Made by a program: the position numbers and the translations under genes
NCBI GenBank assembly: GCA_037178675.1
Contig: JAYMGJ010000586.1
Location: 23,973-87,972, forward strand
DNA from: Scleroderma bovista
Taxonomy: Eukaryota; Basidiomycota; Agaricomycetes; Boletales; Sclerodermataceae
Direction of reading: 5' to 3'
Length of the DNA stretch: 64,000 nucleotides
Shown here: piece by piece, positions 11,738 through 24,405 of the stretch
How positions within the stretch are numbered: position 1 is the stretch's first letter
How the letters are laid out: the number at the start of each line of letters is the position of its first letter
The notes under the pieces: generated by a model
Seen by the model: the letters and a program-made list of their open reading frames with translations, nothing else
What the model was told of the DNA's origin: nothing
Databases searched by the model: none

Positions 11738-13573
11738 TTACAACTTCCGTATTCCGATGTTCTTGGCTCTATGGGACAACCCTTGAGCTTGACGTCTCGC
11801 CTCATCATTGTATAGTTCCTTCGTCGTTTTCTTTTCAACTCGCTTGGCCTGGCGTTCAGCTTTGACGGCTTGCTTGCGAGCCCGTCTGTCCTCTTTGGAC
11901 TCGTCACGGGGTCGAGTGACTGTCGTCTTGATGACTTCAACGTCTCGTCAGTACCCAGACCGTGGCCGCTAACACAATGCCATTACCGACCTTGCGGTTG
12001 TTCATCGTTCTTGGGAAAAATGTCGCATCGGTTCTGATCGCATGTATCGACACTAGGGAGGCCCGTACGAGGGTCTAGCCGGATCTTTGGCACAGGTTTA
12101 GACATCCTAGCACGGATAATCCGGGGGTGGTTCTCAAGGTTAGAGTACGTCGCTGCTAAGGTCAGTATTTAGCACTACATACACACCGATTACTTACTCA
12201 ATATTGTCTCGCAATCCCAACGGTCTTCCTTCTCATTAACATGGTATGATGCAAATAGCTTTTCGTCATCATCACCGTCAGCATCATGGGCCGTCGATAT
12301 TGTGACACGCTCGTCCTGACCCATCGCCCGCCGAATAGTGTCAAGTTTGTCCACAGCGGAATCCCCGGGAAGAACTTGTTTCAGTTTCCGCCCGACTAGT
12401 TCGTAGTTTTCCATGAAATCATCAACGATGGCAGTGAAGTCTTCACGAGTCGTGATCAATTCAGGGGCTTCATCGCTGTCAGATAACTCAGAGGATGTCA
12501 TGGCTTCCCCATCTACACCCTCTCCCTCATCTGGATCGTATTCCTTCAACATCAACTGGCGAACCTATAAGTAAATCAAGTAAGAGTGGGGTGAAGAGCC
12601 TTACTTGATCAAAGCGCTCATCGAGCGTGAGCAATGCCTCCGTGCGATACATTGATGAACTGCTCATACTGTACCCAGAGACTACAGACGTGCCTTTTCG
12701 TCGCTGCTTACCCCCAATGACAGGCAACCTTGGGAGATTGCCGACCGTGTCCCTGCCTTCAGAACCCATCTCTCCATCAGAATCACTGTGAGGTGGAACC
12801 TTTTTCGATTCCTTTTTGAACCTGGCAAACCTAGCTTCCCAGCTGTCTGCATCTTCGGCTTCTTCATAGCCATTATCCATGCCACTTGGATCTCCATCCT
12901 CATTGAATTCGTAATCGAGCTCTTGCTCGTTTCTTTCTCCCTCTGCGACTAATTCTGAAAAGAACCCATCTTCCAACGAATCGTCCACAAATGCATCATC
13001 TTCAAGAGCCTCAAGTACTTGCCGAAGATGGGGGTCCAAATCAGGCTGGAAACCAGATATTGATTCGGGTATAGCTTGCTGTGACTCAAAGTTCCGGGGA
13101 ATCTCATCTTTGGAAGGAAATGCCTCTGGCGGGAAGTCGTACAGCGGCCCATTGGTCTTCCTACTACTTCGTGCTTTCTTTTTGGAGGTAGAGGGTGCCT
13201 CGATGAGGATGCTTTCCACACCTTCCTCCTCCGCCCCGACGGTGCGGAGGTGTTGCATGTAGTCATACTTTGTGTTATCAAAGTATATCCCGTATGACGC
13301 CGCTTCGCCGGCATTGGAACAGAAGTCCTGTGCAATTTCCTGTGGATCTAGCGCACCTTCCAGGTCAGCGCGAGATTTTCCCTGCAACATTTGATTAGGC
13401 AGCAGGGTCAGAAGTAAGAGCACGTTACACACTTTTTTGTCGTTCCCCCGTACGACTTCCCTGAGTACATGTTGTCCAGCATCAGAGTCATGTATGAGCG
13501 GATCCCTCTGCGATCTGTGGACAAGCTGGAAGTGCTTTGCGCCTGGTTGTCTGTAGATCGACTTGGGTGGCAT
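11738..13573 (-). CDS. LTV1: 40S ribosome biogenesis and export factor Ltv1
   Basis: Low-temperature-viability protein 1, which binds pre-40S particles during late maturation and nuclear export. The chosen start is ATG 13573 because MPPKSIYRQPGAKHFQLVHR is the conserved Ltv1 N-terminus (basic, with KHFQLVHRSQRDPL); an in-frame ATG at 13693 would add 40 residues of no known conservation. Further Ltv1 blocks: AQDFCSNAGEAASYGIYFDN and YDYMQHLR, then a long Asp/Glu-rich middle, LTLDERFDQV, and a basic C-terminal helix KEDRRARKQAVKAERQAKR ending GLSHRAKNIGIRKL with stop TAA at 11738-11740. Several 50-60 nt introns. Divergent from TAF2, tail toward FAB1 (182 bp gap). Confidence 0.9.
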
Positions 13574-13813
13574 CGAGATGAGAGATATGAGTATGCACAG
13601 CCACTGGAGTGTGTTGGTATTACGTAATCTTTGTTGCTGCTCCTTGCCCGTCACGAATCTGACTGCTGCAGCTGACGGCGAAGACAGCGACATTTGCTGC
13701 TCTTCATTGTCTTGCTAGTCAATCATTTCGCGTCGAAAATATCGTTCTGGAACAAACAGCTACTCTGAAACTCGGCGAGTTTACAGTCCTTGCTTGCTTT
13801 TGCGAGTTGGAAC
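13574..13813. promoter_or_regulatory. Shared LTV1/TAF2 upstream region
   Basis: 240 bp between the LTV1 start (minus) and the proposed TAF2 start (plus), so the two genes probably share a bidirectional promoter. Part of it may instead be LTV1 coding if the ATG at 13693 is used. No clear TATA element was recognised. Confidence 0.4.
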
Positions 13814-16800
13814 ATGCAACGGGAGCACGTCCGTCGTGGTTTCTCTATATAAGTTCTTTTCCTTCTTTCTTTTACACTGAATTGACACGCCACTTCCGTA
13901 TATACAAGCCACCAAAAGGTTGTCTTAGAGATTGATTTCTCTGGTTTTCTTTGGGTCTGTCTTTCCTCTGCTTTGACGCGCGGCTGCTCACAACGACGAC
14001 CACAGGGTTACACGGAAATCACTCTCGTACCCAATAACGCGAATTTGAAGACCATCCATCTTCATTCTAGACAGTGCAGTACGTCGCTTTTGCGCGCCTC
14101 AGGCGCACAAATCCGACTCACCTGTGGAAACAGCCATCCACTCTGTTACCGTTGCCTCCCATAAAGCCGATTTTGTTCACAGTGATCCGCTCGCGAACAT
14201 CAACATCTCCACTCCTCAAGACTGCCATACGTATCCAGAACTCAAGAGAAAGATCTATTCCGCGCTTGCTGAGGGGGATGAGGGCGAGTTGTCCATCGCG
14301 ATCCCCAAAGAGGTGTCGTTAAGGCAACTCGGACACCCAGGGCACTCCATGACCGCGGGTCCCGTCAGTGAGAGTGAGCACCTTTTCTGACCCTTTTCCG
14401 TGGTGTCATTCAAGGGCGACAATGCACAGCTGCTACTCCTGAACCGCAGACCCCCGGCCCCTCTTTTCAAACCCCCGCTCCAGGACCAGAGTTTATGCCT
14501 ATTGTTGTCCATATTGAATATAGTCTGCGGAATCCCGTAGATGGTATACAATTCGTGCTTCCCACAGACGCTTATCCATTTGTAAGTACCGTTCCTGTTG
14601 TTGGCACAGCACTCCTTATGCCTCACAGCGTGTTCCTCACGCGTTTACCACCCCCTCTTCGCCGGACTCGGCGAGATGTTGGGTGCCGTGTATTGACGAC
14701 CTATGGGAGAAATGCACATGGGAGTTTGAGTTTGTGGTTCCTCGGTACCTGGAAGAACCAGACCCAACTCAGCGAAGCGATCACGGTGATTTCGGTGAGC
14801 CGCAGGATTCCACCCCCACCGTCGTCATATGCACAGGAGATCTCGTAGAACAGGCATGTTATCCCCTCTTCCTTTCCTCCGGTAGACGACCTGACCTGGA
14901 ACTGTAGGTCTCCCACCCGAACAACTCCAACAAAACCATATTCCTCTTTTCTCAGTTGGTGCTAACTTCAGTGCAACATGTCGCGTTTGCTGCTGGGCCG
15001 TTTCATGTGCACCAGATTCCCTCTGAAGCGACAATGGAAGAGGCTTCTGGGGTCGCACAACCTCTCATACACGCATTTTGCCTCCCTGGTCATGAGTCCA
15101 TGCTGCAGTCATCGACATCTTTCCTTCGCTCGGCGATGAACTTTTATAGCACTGATTTTGGGTCGTACCCATTCGGTTCATACAAGATAGTGGCCGTGGA
15201 TGACTTACCTGTTCAGCGCTTCGACAGCGCGACGCTCTCACTTGTCACTATCGACCTACTGCATAGCGATGACTCCATCGAGCAAGTAATAGAAACACGA
15301 CAAGCTCTTGGTCACGCTCTTGCTTGTCAATGGATGGGCATCAACATTCTACCCAAGTCTTTCTCTGACACTTGGCTTGTCAACGGCTTGGCTCTGTATA
15401 TCACCGGACTTTTTATTCGCAAGCAGCTTGGTAACAACGAGTACCGGTACAGGCTCAAACGAGACATGCAGCGTGTCGTGGAGTGGGACAACGGGTCGAT
15501 GCCACCTATTTGCCAGCCGCAACATTTGGATCCTCCAGACACAGCTACGCTGCCATTCGTGAATCTCAAGGCACCCCTTGTTCTTCACATCCTTGACCGT
15601 CGGCTTGGTAAATCTGGGACATCCCTCGGCCTCTCGCGAGTTTTGCCAAAGATTTTTCTATCTGCCATCAGCGGAGAGCTTCCCAATAATGCACTATCTA
15701 CGAATTCTTTTCTGCGGATTTGTAGGAAAGTGAGCGGTGTTGATCTGCGCTCCTTCGCAGAGCAGTGGATATATGGGAGTGGATGCCCGGCGTTCGGGTT
15801 CTCTGCGTCGTTCAACAGAAAGAAGATGGCAGTTGAGATTACAATGCGGCAGGAGGCTCCTGCTTACAGGGCACACGAGCATAATGAGGTATCTAAGATG
15901 CTCTTCAAGCCTATACCATTCTTTGAGGTACGTCATTGGTTGTCCATTCAGCTCTGAGCCAGCTTAATCAAACTGAAATAAGGGTCAAATGACCGTACGA
16001 ATCCATGAAGCTGACGGAACTCCTTACGAACATGTCCTCGATATTCGTTCGCCCTTCAAGCGTTATGAGGTGCCATTCAATACAAAGTACAAGCGCATTC
16101 GCCGGAACACCAAGCGATACCTTGCCCGACAAGCTGCTGCACAGGCAGCCGCTGAAGGTGATGCCGAAGCTGCGGAAGCGATGGGTCTCATAGATATGGG
16201 ATTCGGGCTAGAGATCTGGGAGAATGAAAAGGAACGAGAGAACTGGAAGGTTGCAGATTGGACAGAGGAGGATGAACAAGTGATGTCCGGGGCTACGTAT
16301 GAATGGATTCGCATGGATGCCGATTTCGAATGGATCGCAGCCATTGCCTTCGACCAACCAGACTTCATGTGGGTCTCGCAACTGCAACGCGATAGGGATG
16401 TCGTTGCCCAACTTGAGGTATGTACTAGTTAAAATGCCGTTAAACTATGTGACGTATCATGTTTAGGCTGTTCACGCCTTGTCAAAGCAACCGACGGCCA
16501 TCGTTTCTAGCACGTTTACCAAGACCGTGCTAGTCACCAACTATTACTATCGGATACGATGTGAAGCAGCTTTGGCCCTGGTGAACGTGAGCCTACTGCC
16601 AAGTCAACAGTGTCATTACTGAAACTACCCAGTGCGCAATTCGGACGATTGATTTTTTGGGGCTTTTCCATCTATTTAAACTTTTCTTGCGATATTGCTA
16701 TGAACCCGAGGATCCAAACCAGGACCTTTTCGCGCATAACTATGTACCGAAACCGAACGATTTTTCTGACCTTCCCGAATACTTCGTCCGCAAGGCTAGT

Positions 16801-19800
16801 TAGCGCACGTCGTTCCATCGCAGTTTTTACTGACACCCTTTTGTAGAGCCTTGTCCATGCTATATCGAGGATCCGTTTTGAGAATGGCAAAACGCCTGCC
16901 GTGGTTCGACAGTTCCTTATTGACCAACTACGGTATAATGACAACACCGCGAACCCAGTATGTTGCTACGCTACACAGGGAAACCACTGCCTTACAAGGT
17001 ACCATAGTTTTCTGATGCCTTCTATATCTGCACCCTTATATCCTGCGCGGCTTGCGCTTTGGTATCGACCGCTCCACCTGAACGCGGAGAACTCCTTCGA
17101 GAAGAAGTGCGATCGGAGCAGACTGCCGAGGACACCAAGTTATTGAAACAAGCGGTCGATGAGGTAAACAGGTATAGAAGCATGGATAGGCTTATTCCAT
17201 CTCCTCACAACGTAGTGACGACAGCAGTGTTGGAGGTAAGTTGATAGTGGAATATGTACAAGACATTTCTGACGGCATCAGTGCCATCTGCTTCTGACCA
17301 CTGCCAATCTTATTCCGAGCGACCTCCGGGTATTTTTCCCGCTCACTCGGTATGTTGGTCCTAGCTCTTAATACATCACCTCGCTTATCCGTTTCAGAGA
17401 GGGAAATTACACACAAGTCAGAATTGCCGCCTTCGATGGGTTGTTCATGTCTAAACAGTGGTATGCGCCTGCCATCATGCGATATATTCTGGCCGTCATG
17501 GCCAACGACCCCTGTCGGACTGTGAGACGTCACGTAGCTCGATGCGTCTGCCAAAGTTTGGCCCTTCTAGTGACCATGGGTGAGATGAAGAATTCGATGA
17601 AGGATTCGGAGTCTTTACTCATCGAGGAGGATGGGTCTGTTCCTGAGAAAGCGAAGGAAAACAAAAAGAGCGATGTTGACTTCATGATCAAAGTGCTTCG
17701 CAAGGACCGCGAGATCGGCAAGAATGAAGTGATGCGAGAATTTATGATGCCCATTGCATTGTATGTAACATTTCATCTTTCGCTGACTTCATGGTTATGT
17801 TGTCCAGGGCTCCTAATGTAGACTATGAGGTACGATGGGGCATCATCAAGCTTGCCGACCTTGTTCTGCGGGGTGTCGAGGAAGCTCCGCCAAAAGTTAC
17901 AATACATCTCCCTCCGACGCCGGTGCTGGAGCAGCCACCCCCAATCAAGCTTCCACCTAGGGCAACAGCGCGACCAATCAAAACCGGCGGACCACCAATG
18001 CGGAGTCCACTTGTTTCTACACCTGCGCCTCCCAAGTTGAAGATTGTTCCTAGTGGGTTGCAGGCTCGTGCTTCTTCAGTCGCTACTCCTGTCACTGGTG
18101 CGGCCCGTATGGCTCCACCCCCACCTCCTGCAGCGAAGGCGAAGGCGAAACCGAAAGCCAGGCCCCCAACTGCGAATGGAGTCAAGGCTCCTCAGATTCC
18201 CAAAGCACAGTCAAGTGGGATGAGCGTTAATGACTTGCGTGCTTGTCGCAACGCACTCAAGAAACTGAAATTGAACAAGAACGCTCTACTTTTTATGCAG
18301 TCAGTAGATCCTGTGCGAGATCATGCTCCGAAGTGAGTATTTACTTTACTTCCTCTCCATCTACTCAACTAGTCCTAGTTACTATGAGGTTATTAAGAAT
18401 CCCATGGATTTGAGTACAATGGGGGCCAAACTGGAAGAGGGGATGTACAAGGATCGTTTTGCTTTCGAAGCGGACTTCCGTCTCATGATAGCGAATGCGA
18501 AACAATACAATCCCGCCGGCAGCTACGCACACACCGAGGCAATTTTCTTTGAAACATTCTTCGAGAAGTGTAAGTTACTGCATCACATGTTTTGTTTCCA
18601 ACTCAAATTTCCGCAGTGTGGAATCGCATCCATAAGACCCTTGAAGCCGCAAACAAAGCCTCGGAATCCCGTCCGCCGGTTACACAATCCATTACTATCA
18701 AACAGCCTTCGACGAAGTCCGTCGTGGAGGCGTCAATGCCAGTGCCAGCTCCTGCTATCTCTGCACCTCGACAGGCTCCTCCACGCCCTGTCATCAAGCT
18801 GAAAGTCAGCAATGCTCAAGCTACTAAAGCCGTCGAAAGAGCAACAGAACATCCGAAAGCTTCTTCTAAGGCAAAAGCTCGCAATCCCATCGTGCCGGAT
18901 GAGGCCCCCCCTCCATACGTAGACGACGGTTCTCACGACCTTCTCCAGGAGGTTATCGCTATCGAGCGCGAGAAGAACGAAGTAAGACGTCATCGCAAAG
19001 TAGTAGATGGCCGGGACGTTTCTCCAAACAGAGCGTCCGGAAGTGGACCTCCGGGAAAACGTAGGAAACGCAATGTGGAAGGCGACGACGATATTCTGGC
19101 ACTCACCACACCACTGACGCGGAAAGAGAAGGCCAGTACATCATTCGTCGCTTCGGGAACCTCCACCCCAGCTCCCGAACGATCTGCCACCCCCATAACG
19201 AAACCCGTTCCACCCCCAGCCAAAGTCAAGAAAGAGAAGGCTCCCCCACCGATGGAAGCTCCTGCATCAGTAGTAGAGGTCCCCTCTCGTATTTCTATCA
19301 AAGGAAAGGAAAAGGAGACTTCTAACAATCAAATATCTCCCTCCAAGCCACGACCAACGACTACTGCTAATCCGATAAATGAGAAGAAATGCAAGGATGT
19401 CCTGAGGGCTCTTTCTAGACTCCCCGAATACCTTATCTTTTCTGAACCTGTAGACCCAGTGAGGGATGGCTGTCCCACGTGAGTTGCGCCTTGTTGTCCT
19501 TCCCATCGACGCTGAGTTTTCCTAGGTATTTTGAGGAAATTGCTCACCCGATGGATTTTGGCACGATAGGTCAACGTTTAACGGAAGGTAAATACTCTAG
19601 CATGGAGGAATTCGCCAAGGACGTGGAGCTGGTATTCGGCAATTGCCGGAAATTCAATCCCCCTACGACATACCCTTGTAATTGTGCAGATGCAGTGGAG
19701 AAGGTGTTCAGAAGGGAATGGGCGAAAGCTCTCGAGAAAAGGCTCTCGTGGGCAGAGAAGCGCAGTCTACAAGGGCTTATGACAACCTTGGTCAAGGACG

Positions 19801-20204
19801 ATATGTCTGTTTACCCTAACCATTATACATGCACGTTACTGATTGTTCTGTCTGCCAGCTCGTTCGTTTTCCGAGAGCCTGTCGACCCCATTCTCCTCGG
19901 TATCCCGACTTATTTCCAAGTCATTCCCAAGAAAGATGCGCGTGATCTTCGAACGATCCGCCAGAAGCTGGACACGGATAGATATGACACAACAGAAGCT
20001 TTCGAGGCAGACATGGACCTCATGATTCAGAACGCACTCACGTTTAATGGAGCCGAGTCGGAGGTTGGCCAGATCGCGTTGGTCGTCAGGGATAGGGTCA
20101 AGGACATGCTGAGCAACATTAAGAGTGGGGGGAACGGGAAGAAGCGGAAGGAGGGAGATGGCAAGGGGACCTCGCAACCGACCAAGAAGTTAAAACTTGG
20201 CTAA
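13814..20204 (+). CDS. TAF2: TFIID subunit TAF2 fused to three C-terminal bromodomains
   Basis: Core TFIID subunit that contacts Initiator DNA. The N-terminal half is an M1-aminopeptidase-like fold: SHQKVVLEIDFSG, GYTEITLVPNNANLKTIHLH, WVPCIDDLWEKCTWEFEF, FYSTDFGSYPFGSYKIVAVD. The zinc site is lost (GHALACQWMG instead of HExxH), as expected of TAF2, so no peptidase activity is predicted. HEAT-like helices follow to about 17.8 kb. One exon (17791-18336) joins these to a Pro/Ala linker and the first bromodomain, so this is one gene. Bromodomain 1: YYEVIKNPMDLSTMGAKLEE with Asn in AKQYN. Bromodomain 2: YFEEIAHPMDFGTIGQRLTE with Asn in CRKFN. Bromodomain 3: degenerate PMDL (KKDARDL) but Asn in LTFN. 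Ends in a basic tail, stop at 20204. About 1,700 residues. The start needs a non-canonical first intron (13849-13905). Confidence 0.9.
13849..13905 (+). other. Candidate AT-AC intron in TAF2
   Basis: 57-nt segment starting ATAAGT and ending TATAC. Exon 1 from ATG 13814 reads MQREHVRRGFS plus two bases of Ile; removing 13849-13905 gives RRGFSISHQKVVLEIDFSG, the expected TAF2 N-terminus. Read without splicing there is an in-frame TAA at 13850-13852. No GT or GC donor in exon 1 gives the needed phase. An AT-AG version ending at 13908 would also keep frame and drop one Ser. Confidence 0.5.
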
Positions 20205-20520
20205 TGCAAGCACTTTATGCATTCCGGATTGCATTAAACACCAAATGGGAGGAACAGTGAACGCACTACTTTAGAAGGCTTGTCATAATCGCTGTATCTA
20301 TTGTCCTCTCGCTTTGCATATGCTATGTACTTGCTTTTGTGTCGAATGCAGCAATTAATGAGTCGACACAGTCGAACACTTATGATATGACTGCAATTCG
20401 ATCTAGTGTCACACCAAGGCCACATAGCACGCAGCACGACGACGATCAACAAGGGGGGCGACGATCTTAGTACCGCTGATCGATCGAAACCATTGTCACT
20501 TGCCAACTGTTGGTCGTACA
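20205..20520. other. Gap between TAF2 and MED11
   Basis: 316 bp with the TAF2 3' UTR and the MED11 promoter. No gene or RNA recognised. Confidence 0.5.
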
Positions 20521-21322
20521 ATGGCTCAAGAAAAAGAGACGACTTACGAAGGTGGCACGAATCCCACAGAGATAGATGCCATCTGGATGTCGAGCCGGAC
20601 GGCGCGCCAAATCTATTCACTGGGAGAGGTAGACAAGGTGTGTACATACCCTTCTTTTCACCGAGACAGACACTCATACAAATGCTCAGGACATCACCCG
20701 CCTGCTTTCGCTGGCTGCATCCTCCGTGTCGCTGCTTACCCTCCCACAGACGGATGGGCCAGAGGACGGTTTGCCACAAGGCGGGGAGCGCTCCGAGCAA
20801 TTTGTGCTCGAAGCGAGCGAGTACTTTGAACGACTAGACGTGAGTTTTGGTACCCCATATCATCCACGTACACGATCGCGACTTTTTTAAAATTCCTTTT
20901 GGCTCTCTCGACATGCAAATATGTATGTGGGACTCGAATCTCATACTCTCGGAAAACAGGCCATACAAGGCGCGATCCGCTCGTCACTTGCACATATACG
21001 CCAGTCTCGCATTGCACCGTCTGCGATCAACGCCCCTCTGCCCAACTTTGTCCCTCCCTCTCTCGGCGTGAGCATACCCACATCGCCTAGTTCGAGCACG
21101 GATCCAAGTGCAGAACCGGCGAGCAGCAACAAGGATGTTAGTGAAGTTAGCAGGGGTCTGCAAGAGGAACGGGTAGACCGGGATGCGTGGGTCGGGATTC
21201 TGGATGCCCTCACGAGGCTCAAGGCCGCGCGCGAGCGCGAGCGGGCTCTCAAAAATGCGGGACAGACAGGCTCGACATCTCCAACGCGGGGTCAAGAAGA
21301 CAGCATGGATATTACTGTATGA
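20521..21322 (+). CDS. MED11: Mediator complex subunit 11
   Basis: Head-module subunit of Mediator. ATG 20521 opens MAQEKETTYEGG; the family signature RTARQIYSLGEVDKDITRLL follows, then a helix SLAASSVSLLTL and AIQGAIRSSLAHIRQSRIAP, the second helix of the Med11 hairpin. The first intron (GTGTGT ... CTCAG) splits the signature between VDK and DIT; the second, about 120 nt, follows EASEYFERLD. The C-terminal part after the helices is low-complexity (Ser/Pro, then RLKAARERERALK). Stop TGA at 20320+1000 (21320-21322), so about 210 residues. In tandem behind TAF2, putting two Pol II preinitiation components side by side; convergent with TBCA. The short Med11 core makes the call good but not certain. 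Confidence 0.82.
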
Positions 21323-21527
21323 TAAGAGGGTCTGTGGTAGGGATAAAATGCCTTCTTTCCCTGACACAAAGGCAAGTAACAAACGGTATGTAGCGGGTTT
21401 TGGAGGCGCAGTCACGGTGGGCAGGCAGTGCAGTTAGTGTCTGTGAGAGGACATGTCAAGACGTCGTGACTGCGCGGTGGAGCGAACAAGGGGGAGGGAA
21501 TGAAACGCAGGGGCTCGTTCTATTACC

Positions 21528-22883
21528 TTACACGCTTGCTTCCTCCAGTGCTTCCTCGGCCTTGATCAGTTCTTCGTCACCCTCAAACTCTGGATTGTTC
21601 TTGACAGAAGACTGTTTTGTTTTCATCATTTCGTTCACCCCGTCACCAGATTAACGCCACCAAACGTGAAGAGGGTAGAACGGCGCAAATGTTGAAAGAT
21701 GAAGTGCGTGCAGGAGAGGCATATGAAGCAAGGCGTGAACGACAGTTCATGCACACAGAAGGCGAAGAACAAGAGGGACGTACGACAATTGACCTCAGTT
21801 CCTGGACAGCCTTGCCCAGCCTGTCATCAGAATCTTTAATCATTCTGTGCGACTCTTCCAGGATTCGTCTCTAGAATGCACAAACATACGAACAGAAACA
21901 AAATTGTCAGTTTCCGGCGGTCATCAAATCGTTCACCGATCAACGGGTCATTGGTTGATTATGTGCCCGCGCGCTTCGCTGTGGTCGCCTGATCCTTGTT
22001 TCACCTCGACACTCCAGCCATTATCACGAACGATTAAATGCCACCGTACAGGATGTAGGGAAGCAGGTCATCAGAAATAGACTGGCCAACCGTTTCCGTG
22101 CGGTGGCGTACCAACACGCGGGCCGTGGAGGTAGAAAGCAGTAAAAGAGAAGTAACAAGAAGACTAGACAATTCGAAGGCGCTCCCAGTCCAACTCGTGC
22201 CAATTTCCGCTAGTCTGGAGTTGTGACTCAGAGGTAATACATGACATGCTGACCCTGCCCAGGGCTGCTACTGAAGCATGAGAGGCCACAGAGACAGGGA
22301 TGAGAAGGCGACACAGCAAAGCGACCAGAAGCCCATAAAATAAGGTCCAGGGACGACAACGGAGATGCGGGACGAGACCCAGATCTCTGGTAGAAAGGTA
22401 AAGGGAAACAACGTACCGCGTGCTTGATGTCCCATTCCTCTGCGTTCTCGGCGATGAGTGTGTCCAGTTTTCGTTTCTGGTCCTCCGCTTCTTTGCCGTA
22501 CAAGATGTGCTCTTTGAGAAGCCTGTACGCGTATGTGCATGTGCGGGATTGTCGTGGGTAAGGACAATGTATTGAATGAGATGAATGAGACCGCCGTGAC
22601 GAGTGACCATAGAATAGATATGAAGTGATATCAGTCAAAAAGCTCTACAACTCTAACACTGCCCCTGCTCCTTCTCTAGAACCGAAACAACGGGAGAGAT
22701 AGGCAGAAAGTGAGCGGGAATAATAACGAACAAGGCAAAAACGAGTGCGAGGACGAGGTACAGGCAGATATGATAGAATCCGTGACGGAGGACGCACCGT
22801 TTAGTAGCACCCACCTTGATCTTGAGCTGGTGGTGGATGGACGTCTTCTTGTCTACAGTGCCGTTCCGTGGTGCTGCAGGCAT
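21528..22883 (-). CDS. TBCA: Tubulin-binding cofactor A
   Basis: Three-helix chaperone (Rbl2 in yeast) that holds beta-tubulin after release from CCT. Start ATG 22883 gives MPAAPRNGTVDKKTSIHHQL, then LKIKVGATKRLLKEHILYGK once the GTGCGT donor is used and spliced to GCTTCTC. Next comes EDQKRKLDTLIAENAEEWDI KHA-type helix 2, then RRILEESHRMIKDSDDRLGK and a last exon NNPEFEGDEELIKAEEALEE ending at TAA 21528-21530. About 110 residues, the normal family size. Odd: the first two introns are about 280 and 540 nt, several times longer than other introns here; nothing coding was found in them. Convergent with MED11. Confidence 0.85.
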
Positions 22884-24405
22884 CGTTGGCGCTGCTGATA
22901 GTCTGAAGATAAGGTTCGCTGAAAGTCGTCGACAACTGAATCCTGCATCGTTATCTATCTATCACACTCCAAACAGTCACCTTACTACTCTGAGATCGAT
23001 CATTTGCAATCACCGAAGAGGTGACGCGAGGTCGTTCTTAATTGACACAGTAGGTAACAATGCTACATCGTAGATGTAGTACAAGTGATGCACAAAACTA
23101 CTACCTACAACAGACAGGACCAACGCAGACAGTGAGACCATAGTAATGACGGATCAGATATCAGCGACGAATAGCAAGACGAGATACGTGCGATGGTGAT
23201 GCGGAGATGAAATTGTAAGGCAAAGTGAATGAGATGCAACTCGAGAGAGGCGACTCCTGGTACCCGCAAGCGGGCCCCAAACCAGAACCACGGGCTCTGC
23301 ACTACCCCACCGCCGCAATGCAAGCCACACCCACATGCTCAAGCCGTCCCCCAACACACGTTCGACTGGCAAACGGCGAGGGGAGGCGAACTCGCTGAGC
23401 AGACAAACACGACGCGGAAGTAAGGAAATGGTATTCTCTCACCATCGAGCGATTCATCAAAAAAAACATGCCCAAATCCTAGTGACGCACGCGGGGGGAC
23501 ACACCCATACAATGAGTGCGACTCAAGTCTTGATGTCTGCATCGCCGAAAGATCTGAGGGGGGAAGAGAGCGGACAATGTCGTGAATCGAGCAATGATGC
23601 TCAAATCGTGACGGGACGTAAGGATAAGTCAATAAACAACGTAAAGCGGTTCCTCAAGACGAGATGGCTCCTGGGAAGACTACACCGTCCAGTGGACAAA
23701 AAGACGGAGGAGGGGGTCGATGGAACGAGGACGAATGCCAGTGTATCGGCACGCACGAGGCAAGCAGCCACAATGTGATAGGCGTTCGCTTACGAGTGCG
23801 CGACGGATGAAAACGGAACGGGAGGGACGTCGACAGAGGGCGAATGTGAGAAAAACAAGAAGGGCGCGCAGGCACAGAGGGGCGTGCACCACTCACGTGG
23901 GGGCGCGCGCCACACCTCTGGCAGTTCTGCGGTCTTGTGTCGGTGCCATGTCGAATGATGCCTTCAACCGATGCCGTGGGATCCGATCTTCATCTCCTGG
24001 GTTTCGACTCCTCCCACTCAAGCAAACGTGGCCCGCCGACAGGTAACCTCTGGCCAACCTGCGACAAAGAGCACACGTCGCGAGCGATTGGCACGGCTAA
24101 AAAACCGACTTCGTACCACTGAAGTGGGGAGGGTGCAGCGTCGCCGACAGCTAGTGTCAGCCAAGTCGAGGAACCGCTGTCAATGATAGTCGTAAAAAGA
24201 AGAGAAAAAAAAACTATGCAAAAATAAACAAATGCAGTGCTGAGAGTCCGTGATAATGCAAGTGCGACCCGCGTCCAGGCAGGTATTCCAGTGTTAAATG
24301 CAGGTCATCTGTGTGCAATATAATAGTCCATGAAGAATAAGTCAAACCGGCCGGGGAACGGAGGAATCTCCAGATTTTGAATCCAGCGCAGAGCTAGAGC
24401 CACCA
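22884..24405. other. Gene-poor gap between TBCA and bHLH gene A
   Basis: 1.5 kb holding the TBCA promoter and the 3' UTR of the first bHLH gene. Open frames here are short, compositionally odd (Arg/Thr-rich) and match nothing I know. No tRNA, repeat or mobile element recognised. Confidence 0.45.

Noticed and set aside
13574..13693. N-terminal extension of LTV1 from ATG 13693
   Set aside because: The conserved Ltv1 N-terminus starts at 13573, and the extension would use up half of the shared promoter with TAF2.
20921..20960. tRNA B-box-like sequence (GACTCGAATCTC)
   Set aside because: No matching A box, acceptor stem or cloverleaf; lies in a MED11 intron.
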